From the NCBI GenBank assembly GCA_012841225.1, contig DUVD01000059.1:1-39805 (forward strand): DNA of 39,805 nt, written 5' to 3'. The stretch is from Fibrobacter sp. Its GTDB lineage: Bacteria; Fibrobacterota; Fibrobacteria; Fibrobacterales; Fibrobacteraceae. Below, piece after piece: positions 32,956 through 39,805 of this stretch; within the stretch, counting starts at the first letter, position 1, and the number at the start of each line of letters is the position of its first letter. The notes beneath the pieces were generated by a model. It made no database searches, had not been told where the DNA came from, and worked only from the letters and a program-made list of their open reading frames with translations. A program made the translations under genes and the position numbers.

Positions 32956-33837
32956 ATGTCAGTTACTTCAATGACCGGTTACGGAAAAACAGAATCCATT
33001 TTTAATGGAAAGACTATTGTTATAGAACTACGCTCAGTGAACAATCGTTTTTTAGACATTTCAACAAAAATGCCAAAAAACTTGAGCCACTTCGAAACTA
33101 ATCTTCGTCAAAAAATAAAGAATAAAGTTTCACGCGGATCGATTTTTTTAAGCATTAACATGGGTTCTACAGAATCCGAAAGCATTCCCACATCTTACAA
33201 CGAAGCAGCTGTCGAGGCTGTTTTAAAAATCGCTGACGATATTAAAAACAAATACAAAGTCGAAGGAAACCTTCGTTTGGAACATCTTCTTTCTTTGCCC
33301 GATATCATTCAATATAACGATTCATCTTACGACGAGGAGGCCTTAGAAAGCCATCTTTTTGAATCTTTAGATAAAGCTCTAGATCAACTGATTGAAATGC
33401 GTCAACGAGAAGGGACAAACCTTTCTGTGGACCTTGAAAAAAGAATATCTTCTATAGAGAGCTTATTAAATGAAATAGAAAGGCTCGAACCCACACGCAT
33501 CTGTGATTGGAAAGAAAAATTTCAAGAGCGCTTAAAACCGCTTATGCATAATTTAGAACTCGATCCTATTAGGTTAATTCAAGAAGCAAGCGTTGTTGCC
33601 GACCGTTTAGACATTACTGAAGAGCTTATCCGATTCAGAAGCCACAATCAATTATTTATCAATGGTCTTAGAGCAAGTGGCTCTCAAGGTAAAAAACTAG
33701 GCTTTATTTTACAAGAAATGAGCAGGGAGGCGAATACACTAGGCACTAAATGCCAATGTGCAGAAATCACTACTCTCGCTATTCAACTAAAAGATGAAGT
33801 CGAAACGATCCGCGAGCAAGTCATGAACATTGAATGA
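32956..33837 (+). CDS. yicC: YicC-family endoribonuclease-like protein
   Basis: This 293-residue protein begins with the family hallmark SVTSMTGYGKTE. It ends with the conserved domain containing GSQGKKLGFILQEMSREANTLGTKC. YicC (YloC) proteins are RNases or adaptors in RNA turnover. In many bacteria yicC precedes gmk, but here it follows metXW by 20 nt and meets folA tail to tail with no base between the stops. No Shine-Dalgarno sequence is clear, and the gene is probably read through from metXW. Confidence 0.93.
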   Translation: MSVTSMTGYGKTESIFNGKTIVIELRSVNNRFLDISTKMPKNLSHFETNLRQKIKNKVSRGSIFLSINMGSTESESIPTSYNEAAVEAVLKIADDIKNKYKVEGNLRLEHLLSLPDIIQYNDSSYDEEALESHLFESLDKALDQLIEMRQREGTNLSVDLEKRISSIESLLNEIERLEPTRICDWKEKFQERLKPLMHNLELDPIRLIQEASVVADRLDITEELIRFRSHNQLFINGLRASGSQGKKLGFILQEMSREANTLGTKCQCAEITTLAIQLKDEVETIREQVMNIE

Positions 33838-34326
33838 TTAGGGACGCTCCCAAATCTCGAAGGACATCGAGTAAATATTCTTTTCATCTGCTTCTATTTT
33901 TGTTTCGCTCTGAAGGACCCAACCATCTCCTATGCTTGGCATAAAAACATCGCCTTTAACTGTTGCGAGTACTCGGGTTAAGTAAAGCTTTTTACAATTG
34001 GGAAGCGCTTCTTTATACACAGCAGCGCCACCAACAATAAAACACTCCGATTCATGGGCGTCTCTAGCGAATAGTAATGCCTCTTCTAAAGAATGAGCGA
34101 TCACACAGCCGGGCGCTTCAAACAAAGAATCTCGCGTTAGCACGATATTCACGCGATTGGGTAAAGGCTTTGCAATATCCTCATAGTTTTTGCGGCCTAA
34201 AATAATATGATGACCCGTAGTAATCGATTTGAAATACTTGAGGTCGGCTGGCAAGCGCCAAGGTAAATGCCCTGCAAGGCCAATAACATTATTTTCTGAG
34301 ACAGCAACAATAGCGGATATCAACAT
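33838..34326 (-). CDS. folA: Dihydrofolate reductase
   Basis: FolA reduces dihydrofolate to tetrahydrofolate with NADPH. The 162-residue protein has the N-terminal IVAVSENNVIGLAGHLPWRLPADLKYFK region with the Trp-Arg-Leu-Pro loop and catalytic Asp. IILGRKNYEDI is the NADPH-binding motif, and CFIVGGAAVYKEAL completes it. TATATT lies exactly 7 nt before the ATG, with no Shine-Dalgarno sequence. It diverges from htpG and its stop directly abuts that of yicC. No thymidylate synthase is nearby. Confidence 0.96.
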   Translation of the reverse strand: MLISAIVAVSENNVIGLAGHLPWRLPADLKYFKSITTGHHIILGRKNYEDIAKPLPNRVNIVLTRDSLFEAPGCVIAHSLEEALLFARDAHESECFIVGGAAVYKEALPNCKKLYLTRVLATVKGDVFMPSIGDGWVLQSETKIEADEKNIYSMSFEIWERP

Positions 34327-34440
34327 GTGCTTTAATATAGCAAGTTACTTGTCAGCAGGCTTCTTTTTCACTACTTTTAAGGTGAACTTTTGGTTTTTTT
34401 TCAAAATCAAAGACAAACAACAGTTTATATGGAGATAAAA

Positions 34441-36330
34441 ATGGCCACAGAAAAAATGGAATTCCAAACAGAAGTACGCGATCTATTAAACTTAATGATC
34501 CATTCTTTATATAGCAATAAAGAGATTTTTATACGCGAACTGGTTTCCAACGCTGCAGACGCTTTAGATAAGCGCCGCTTTTTATCCGTATCCGACGCGG
34601 CATTGCTTCCCGTAGGTACCACATTAAAAATAGATATTGCCGTTAATACAGAAGGCAAACTTATCACCATTGAAGATAACGGCATCGGTATGAACCGAGA
34701 AGAATTAATCAGCAACCTAGGTACAATTGCACGTTCTGGAACTAAGCACTTCTTAAAGTCTCTTAAAGAAAACGAGCAAGCGAACATCGATTTGATTGGC
34801 CAATTTGGCGTCGGTTTTTATTCTGCCTTTATGGTAGCCGAAAAAGTCGAAGTCTTAACGATGAAAGCAGGAGAAACTCAAGGTTACCTCTGGACTTCTG
34901 CAGGCACTGGCGAATTTGAAATCACAGAAGCGCCAAAGCAAGAACCCGGCACTAAAATCACCATCTATTTAAAAGATGACGAAGAAAGCCTTGATTTTGC
35001 AAATGAATGGCAAATTAAAAACATAATCCAAAAGTATAGCGAATTTATTTCTTATGCTATTTACTTCCATCCAGAACCCACTAAAAATGACAAAGGCGAA
35101 ATAGAAACGCAAGAGCCCAAACGCCTTAACGATAAGCCCGCCTTATGGCGTCAAAGTGAAAAGGAAGTCACACAAGATCAGTACAAAGAATTCTACAACG
35201 TCGTCGCTCACGAAGGCACAGAACCTCTTGCTTGGAGCCACTCCCACGCAGAAGGGTCAATGGAATTTTGGAGTCTCGTTTACATTCCTGCTAAAGCGCC
35301 GTTCAATGTGTGGAACAACGAACGCTCCCATGGTCTTAAATTATATGTAAAGAAAATCTTTATTATGGACGACTGCAAAGAGCTGCTACCTACATGGCTC
35401 CGCTTTGTAAGAGGTGTTGTCGACTCCGAGGATCTTCCTTTAAACGTGAGCCGCGAAATTTTACAGTCCAATAAAATCATCACTAACATTCGCAAGCATG
35501 TTATAAAAAAAGTACTTGATTCTTTACTGCAAATGGCCGATAAAGAAGCCGACAAGTACAACGATTGGTGGCGCGAACTCGGTGCGATTTTAAAAGAAGG
35601 CTTCCACATGAACTGGGAGCACCTCGATGAACTTAAAAAACTACTCCGCTTTCGTACGACTAAAACCGAAGGTAATTCTTTGGCTAGTTTAACAGAATAT
35701 ATTTCTAGAATGCCCGAAACCCAAAAAGAAATTTATTACTTAATTGGCGATCACAAAGAAGGCATTGAATCAAACCCTCTATTAGAGGCTTTCCGTAGTA
35801 AAGGATTTGAAGTCCTCTTAATGACAGATCCTATTGATGAATTCATGATGGGTTCTCTAACGGAATTTGGAGAAAAAAAGTTTCACGATGTTAGCCGTGG
35901 CGACGTCGATTTTGATAAAACAGAAGAAGAGAAGAAAGCAGAAGAAGCTTCTAAATCTGAATTCAAGGGTTTGTTTGACGCGTTACAAAAGAGTCTTGAT
36001 GCACACATCAAAGAGGTGCGTGTATCGAGCCGGCTCAAAGAAAGTCCTTGCTGCTTAGTCACAAGCGAAGACGTGATGAGCTCTAGAATGGAGCGAATGA
36101 TGGAAGCCATGGGACAAGGAAAAATGGAAAAGTCTAAGCGCATTTTAGAAATCAATCCATCTCATCCTATTTCGCAAATGCTCAAGGCTAAAGTGGAAAA
36201 CTCGGAAGATCTCGAAGATTGGCCAAAAGCGCTCTACGGTCAAGCCTTACTCGCCGAGGGGTCTCCTCTTCCTAATCCTAGTGAATACGTACAAGCGATT
36301 AACAAATTGCTAACACGCGCCGCTAAATAA
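34441..36330 (+). CDS. htpG: Hsp90-family chaperone HtpG
   Basis: HtpG is the bacterial Hsp90, an ATP-dependent cytosolic chaperone. The 629-residue protein has the GHKL ATPase domain with E33 and N37 (RELVSNAADAL), DNGIGM (79-84) and GQFGVGFYS (120-128). Middle and dimerisation domains of normal length follow. I start at the ATG with GGAG 6 nt upstream. Other open starts 12 and 51 nt earlier come before that site. A terminator lies 24 nt after the stop, so it is monocistronic. A weak TTGTCA/TACTTT pair (34349-34377) could be its promoter. Confidence 0.97.
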   Translation: MATEKMEFQTEVRDLLNLMIHSLYSNKEIFIRELVSNAADALDKRRFLSVSDAALLPVGTTLKIDIAVNTEGKLITIEDNGIGMNREELISNLGTIARSGTKHFLKSLKENEQANIDLIGQFGVGFYSAFMVAEKVEVLTMKAGETQGYLWTSAGTGEFEITEAPKQEPGTKITIYLKDDEESLDFANEWQIKNIIQKYSEFISYAIYFHPEPTKNDKGEIETQEPKRLNDKPALWRQSEKEVTQDQYKEFYNVVAHEGTEPLAWSHSHAEGSMEFWSLVYIPAKAPFNVWNNERSHGLKLYVKKIFIMDDCKELLPTWLRFVRGVVDSEDLPLNVSREILQSNKIITNIRKHVIKKVLDSLLQMADKEADKYNDWWRELGAILKEGFHMNWEHLDELKKLLRFRTTKTEGNSLASLTEYISRMPETQKEIYYLIGDHKEGIESNPLLEAFRSKGFEVLLMTDPIDEFMMGSLTEFGEKKFHDVSRGDVDFDKTEEEKKAEEASKSEFKGLFDALQKSLDAHIKEVRVSSRLKESPCCLVTSEDVMSSRMERMMEAMGQGKMEKSKRILEINPSHPISQMLKAKVENSEDLEDWPKALYGQALLAEGSPLPNPSEYVQAINKLLTRAAK

Positions 36331-36354
36331 GCTTAAATCGATTTATAAAATAAG

Positions 36355-36380
36355 GAGACTCATTTAGAGTCTCTTTTTTT
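36355..36380 (+). terminator. Intrinsic terminator after htpG
   Basis: A perfect stem GAGACTC (36355-36361) / GAGTCTC (36367-36373) with an ATTTA loop is followed at once by seven T. It separates htpG from mraY. Confidence 0.92.
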
Positions 36381-36425
36381 ATTAAATTTATTGCAAATTT
36401 TCCTTTATTTATTGAGATTCAAAAA

Positions 36426-37574
36426 ATGCTTCTTCAATGGTTATATCATATTACCGGAATGGACTTGTTTGATGGACGTTTGTTTCGAGCTGGTTTAGCG
36501 GCTCTTTTTTCCATTATTTTAGTTATCACTTTAATGCCTAAGTATATTCGCCTATTACAAGGCCTCGACGCCACTTCCGATTTAGATAAAGATGGTAAAA
36601 GTAAATCGCCCCCTATTATGGGTGGTGCCTTGCTTGTACTAGTAGTTGGCTTTGTTTCTCTGGTCACTTGCAAAATGAATGGCTACACTATTTCAACACT
36701 TGTTATTTTGTTGTTGTTTTCTTCAGTGGGCGCTATCGATGATATCGCTAAAATTCGTGCCAAGCGATTAATTCTACAGGGCAAGTTAAAAGCAGCCGAT
36801 TACATGGATAAAGCAGATGGCTTATCGAGCGCCCTACGCCTTGGCTTGTATTTTCTTTTTAGTTTAATTGTAGCCATTTTTTGTTATAAATTTATTCCTG
36901 ATTTACGTGGTAATCTAACTGTACCTTTTTTCCCTATTTCTGTACTTCAAATTCAACTCCCCAACTGGGCGTTCATCGGTTTTATGACTTTTGTTATTGC
37001 CGCGACGGCAAACGGGACAAACTTTACAGACGGTCTAGACAGCCTTGTTTCTGTGCCTATTCTAACGAGCATGCTTTTTGTAGGACTAGTCGCTTATGTG
37101 AGCGGCAACTTTATTTTTAGTTCTTACTTACACGTTCCTTACCTACCAGGTTGCGACGAACTTTTTATTATGGCGATGTCTATTGCCGGCGCTTTACTCG
37201 CTTACCTTTGGTTTAATAGTCCACCCGCAGAAATTTACATGGGAGACGCTGGTTCGGTAGGGCTTGGAGCGACTATCGGCATTATGTTTATTTTAGTTCA
37301 AGCTGGACTTTTCTTGCCCATTATAGGCATTATTATTATTGCAGAAGCTTTTTCTGTGATTTTTCAAATTAGCTGGTTTAAATTCACTAAAAAAACAACA
37401 GGGACTGGCAAGCGCCTGTTTTTATGCGCCCCTTTGCACCATCACTATCAAAAAAAATGGGAGGGTAAGTTTGCTTCTAAATCTCTTCTCAATTCTAAAA
37501 TCGCCTGGAGAATGCATTTGATTTCGATCTTTGCGCTAATTGTTGGCATGGTTATATTTTTCGGCGTTAGGTAA
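36426..37574 (+). CDS. mraY: Phospho-MurNAc-pentapeptide transferase MraY
   Basis: MraY transfers phospho-MurNAc-pentapeptide to undecaprenyl phosphate, making lipid I. The 382-residue protein has about ten membrane helices. Its motifs are PPIMGG (62-67), the acidic pair in AIDDIAKI (103-110), and NGTNFTDGLDSL (196-207). MGDAGSVGLG (272-281) and the MraY-specific PLHHHYQ (336-342) follow. WecA-type relatives lack the last motif, so the call is firm. The gene lies outside the dcw cluster that contains all its partners, about 15 kb from mraZ, after the htpG terminator. It has no Shine-Dalgarno sequence. The next gene follows by 4 nt. Confidence 0.96.
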   Translation: MLLQWLYHITGMDLFDGRLFRAGLAALFSIILVITLMPKYIRLLQGLDATSDLDKDGKSKSPPIMGGALLVLVVGFVSLVTCKMNGYTISTLVILLLFSSVGAIDDIAKIRAKRLILQGKLKAADYMDKADGLSSALRLGLYFLFSLIVAIFCYKFIPDLRGNLTVPFFPISVLQIQLPNWAFIGFMTFVIAATANGTNFTDGLDSLVSVPILTSMLFVGLVAYVSGNFIFSSYLHVPYLPGCDELFIMAMSIAGALLAYLWFNSPPAEIYMGDAGSVGLGATIGIMFILVQAGLFLPIIGIIIIAEAFSVIFQISWFKFTKKTTGTGKRLFLCAPLHHHYQKKWEGKFASKSLLNSKIAWRMHLISIFALIVGMVIFFGVR

Positions 37575-37578
37575 AATA

Positions 37579-38910
37579 ATGGATTTTAAAAACACACTCT
37601 ATTCTTACGGGCAAGATCATCTTTTAGAAAACTGGAACAACTTGTCAGAAGAACAACAACTGACCCTCAAAAGAGATGTTGAATCTCAAGATTTTAAACT
37701 ACTGCAACGTTTGTTTCAAGAGCACTCTTCTAAGCCATCTACTTCTACTGAAGATGAAATTCTTCCTCTCACATTTGATTTAGCCGAAAATAATATTCGC
37801 CATTCGATGTGGGAAGAAACAGGCTTTTTACTTTTAGAGAAAGGTCAAGTGGCTGCTTTTTTAGTTGCTGGCGGCCAAGGTTCTCGCTTAGGCTTTGAAG
37901 GGCCTAAAGGTGCATTTAATATTGGGCTACCCAGTGGAAAAAGCCTTTTTCAAATTCAAGCAGAACGAATTTTAAACCTCTCTAATAAAGCAGGGCATCC
38001 AATTCCTTGGTGCATTATGACAAGTCCTCTAAATCACCAAGAGACTCTTACTCATTTTGAAGAGCATCAATTTTTTGGGCTTCCACGCGAATACATTCGA
38101 TTCTTTTCTCAAGGAACAATGTGCGCCCTTGATTCGAACGGCAAAGCAATTAAGAGTTCTCCGGAGCACTTAGCATTGGTTCCTGATGGCAATGGTGGCT
38201 GCTTTCGAGCCCTCGCCCAAAGTGGCACCCTCGCTTGGTTAATAGAAAAGGGCGTCCGATTCGTGTTTTTATATAGCGTAGACAACGTCTTAGTTCGCAT
38301 TGCCGATCCAGCCTTTGTTGGCGCATTAGCAAGTGATGGACGGGCTTTATCCTCTTCAAAAGTACTCCGTAAGAAAAATGCTCAAGAAAAGGTCGGCGTC
38401 TTTGCTTCCAAAAACAAATTGCCTGCGGTTATTGAATACAGCGACTTACCAGAAGCCCTTCGCTTAGAAACTTACCCAGACGGTGCACCTCTTTTTGACG
38501 CCGCAAATATTGCCATTCATTTGTTTAGAACAGAAGCCTTAAAAAGATTGCAAAGCACTCCCCTTCCCTGGCACTCCGCTAAAAAAACGGTTTCTGAAGT
38601 CGAAAACGCATGGAAATTTGAACAATTCTTATTTGATGCATTTCCATTGCTAGGCTCAATGACATTGTTTGGCGTTTCTAGAGAAGATGAATTTGCTCCA
38701 GTCAAAAACGCCGAGGGCGATGATTCTCCAAAATCAGCACGTCAAATGCTCGGGTCGTTACATAAATATTGGCTAGAACGCGCTGGCGTAAAAACGGATC
38801 CTAGAAAACTGTATGAGATTTCGCCTACTTTATCTTACGCTGGTGAGTCTTTATCGCAACTTGTTTTTGATAGGGAGCTTGGCAAAAATATTTTAGCTTT
38901 TGACCCTTAA
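37579..38910 (+). CDS. Eukaryotic-type UDP-sugar pyrophosphorylase (UAP1-like)
   Basis: The 443-residue protein belongs to the UDPGP family. AAFLVAGGQGSRLGFEGPKGAFN (about 92-114), followed by the LPSGKSLFQIQAERI segment, closely resembles eukaryotic UDP-GlcNAc pyrophosphorylases. It would make UDP-GlcNAc or UDP-GalNAc from UTP and the sugar-1-phosphate. Most bacteria use GlmU, which is unrelated in layout. Its position 4 nt after mraY fits a role in cell-wall precursor supply. Glucose as the substrate is not excluded. I start at the ATG after mraY. A longer start inside mraY is open but unlikely. Confidence 0.85.
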   Translation: MDFKNTLYSYGQDHLLENWNNLSEEQQLTLKRDVESQDFKLLQRLFQEHSSKPSTSTEDEILPLTFDLAENNIRHSMWEETGFLLLEKGQVAAFLVAGGQGSRLGFEGPKGAFNIGLPSGKSLFQIQAERILNLSNKAGHPIPWCIMTSPLNHQETLTHFEEHQFFGLPREYIRFFSQGTMCALDSNGKAIKSSPEHLALVPDGNGGCFRALAQSGTLAWLIEKGVRFVFLYSVDNVLVRIADPAFVGALASDGRALSSSKVLRKKNAQEKVGVFASKNKLPAVIEYSDLPEALRLETYPDGAPLFDAANIAIHLFRTEALKRLQSTPLPWHSAKKTVSEVENAWKFEQFLFDAFPLLGSMTLFGVSREDEFAPVKNAEGDDSPKSARQMLGSLHKYWLERAGVKTDPRKLYEISPTLSYAGESLSQLVFDRELGKNILAFDP

Positions 38911-38924
38911 CTTTTACGTTTATT

Positions 38925-39761
38925 ATGCAAAAATGGTTTTATCATCTTGTCTTCTTTCAAATTAAAAATCTTCCTCTGTTTTTTTTTGAGCTTTTATTTG
39001 TCATTATTTATCCGATATACAAAAAATCTCATAAACATAAAGCTTGGGGACGTGTAAAGAGATTATTAGAGGAAACAAAACTAGACTCAAAAACCACACC
39101 AAAAGCAGTTTTTTACAGCCTCTACAAAAATGCGCTTGACTCGTTTCGGGTTTTAAAAAACGACAAAAAAACAGTAAGAAAAATAACCTTTGAAAATGAA
39201 TATCTCATTCTAAATACCATAACCGATAAAACCCCCATAGTCGCTATAAGCATTCACCAAGGGCCGTTTGAAATTCTTCACCGAAGTCTATGCCGCTACC
39301 ACAAGAATGTTTTTCTTTTAACCAATCCTTTTCCAAACACTAACTTAACCCACGCCCTGCATGAGATTCGGCAACACCCTCATTTATTTGAACACTCAAC
39401 AGAAGAAGTCGGTAGCGTCTTGAAAAGAACCATTCGCGAAAAGGGAATTCTAGCCTTGCTTATCGACCAGGCAAAAAATGGTAAGGGTAATAAAGTCCAA
39501 TTATGGGACAAAAGCTTCTTTCTGTATTTGAAAGTCCCTTTAAAAGCAAATCAACTAGGCGCGGCCATTATAACATTCAGAACATTCACCACAAAAACGG
39601 GAATCATAGTTCGTTTTGAAAAACTGTATCCGCCCAAAACCTCTGAAGACTTAATTAAAAAAAGCATCGCAAGAGAAGTGGAGCATTGGATCGAAGAGCA
39701 CCCGGAACAATGGACTTGGAACTATCACAAAAATTTTAAGGTAGGTGAAAATGCCCATTAA
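38925..39761 (+). CDS. LpxL/HtrB-like lysophospholipid acyltransferase
   Basis: The 278-residue protein has a hydrophobic N-terminus (about 5-31) and the HX4(D/E) acyltransferase motif at H111 to E116 (HQGPFE). LLIDQ later in the protein, near a Lys/Asn-rich loop, also fits. It matches the LpxL family that adds secondary acyl chains to lipid A. Lipid A chemistry of the organism cannot be read here, and distant relatives act on other lipids. It follows the pyrophosphorylase by 14 nt and overlaps the next gene by 11 nt. Confidence 0.82.
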   Translation: MQKWFYHLVFFQIKNLPLFFFELLFVIIYPIYKKSHKHKAWGRVKRLLEETKLDSKTTPKAVFYSLYKNALDSFRVLKNDKKTVRKITFENEYLILNTITDKTPIVAISIHQGPFEILHRSLCRYHKNVFLLTNPFPNTNLTHALHEIRQHPHLFEHSTEEVGSVLKRTIREKGILALLIDQAKNGKGNKVQLWDKSFFLYLKVPLKANQLGAAIITFRTFTTKTGIIVRFEKLYPPKTSEDLIKKSIAREVEHWIEEHPEQWTWNYHKNFKVGENAH

Positions 39762-39805
39762 TGAAGAAGAAGAAGAAATCCAATGGCAGTGGATGGAGAA
39801 AAACC
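39751..39805 (+). CDS. Start of an unknown gene (cut by the right edge)
   Basis: An ATG with AGGTG 4 nt upstream opens a frame that begins MPINEEEEEIQWQWMEKN and runs off the window. It overlaps the end of the acyltransferase gene by 11 nt, a coupling like that seen elsewhere here. Nothing can be said about function from 18 residues. Confidence 0.5.
   Translation, partial: MPINEEEEEIQWQWMEKN

Noticed and set aside
33835..33840. yicC and folA stop codons directly abut
   Set aside because: Tail-to-tail contact without overlap is common in compact genomes and suggests nothing special.
1..39805. CRISPR arrays, insertion sequences, prophage or defence genes
   Set aside because: I saw no regular direct repeats with spacers, no transposase or integrase, and no recognisable defence genes on either strand.

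Overview
The window looks like chromosomal DNA of an AT-rich, Gram-negative (diderm), probably anaerobic bacterium. Diderm traits are a Wzx/glycosyltransferase surface-polysaccharide operon and an LpxL-type acyltransferase. The MurE DNPR motif indicates meso-diaminopimelate peptidoglycan. Anaerobic life is suggested by the oxygen-sensitive class III ribonucleotide reductase (nrdD-nrdG) beside a superoxide dismutase. A large secreted protein with a DTDGDGIGD calcium-loop motif, together with the overall gene style, makes me think of the Fibrobacterota. That placement is an inference, not proven.

Layout. 1-1502 (minus): 5' part of a secreted protein that runs off the left edge. 1683-2834 (minus): hemW. 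2894-4174 (plus): membrane-bound class III nucleotide cyclase interrupted by one in-frame TAG. 4200-4272: tRNA-Gly(GCC) with its own promoter. 4336-7249 (minus): nrdD-nrdG, behind two NrdR-box-like palindromes. 7397-7918 (plus): KefF-like flavin oxidoreductase. 8006-21553 (minus): a 12-gene division and cell-wall (dcw) operon in the order mraZ-rsmH-ftsL-ftsI-murE-murF-ftsW-murG-murC-ftsQ-ftsA-ftsZ. Most of its genes overlap or nearly touch, and a 10-bp-periodic MraZ operator lies upstream. 21786-22895 (plus): hisC. 22988-24008 (minus): two related single-pass membrane proteins of unknown function. 24095-25219 (plus): an unknown gene and superoxide dismutase. 25174-31078 (minus): surface-sugar operon with two ketoisomerase-family genes, a FemAB-like protein, the FdtB aminotransferase, a truncated acyltransferase, the Wzx flippase and two family 2 glycosyltransferases. 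31142-33837 (plus): a MetX-MetW fusion and yicC. 33838-34326 (minus): folA. 34441-36330 (plus): htpG and a terminator. 36426-39805 (plus): mraY, a eukaryotic-type UDP-sugar pyrophosphorylase, an LpxL-like acyltransferase and the start of another gene.

How it works together. The dcw operon makes the UDP-MurNAc-peptide (MurC, E, F), lipid II (MurG) and the septal synthase and divisome (FtsW, I, L, Q, A, Z). MraY, which normally sits inside such clusters, is about 15 kb away next to a nucleotide-sugar pyrophosphorylase, and murD is not in the window. The polysaccharide operon appears to make a dTDP-3-amino-3,6-dideoxyhexose and build it into an exported glycan.

Most notable points: the amber-interrupted six-helix cyclase; the MetX-MetW fusion; the MraZ and NrdR operators readable directly in the DNA; several first genes with a TANNNT hexamer exactly 7 nt before ATG and no Shine-Dalgarno sequence (possible leaderless mRNAs); a degraded acyltransferase in the sugar operon; and a paralogous pair of membrane proteins with no recognised family. 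I found no CRISPR array, insertion sequence or rRNA, and no gene-free stretch over 300 bases.
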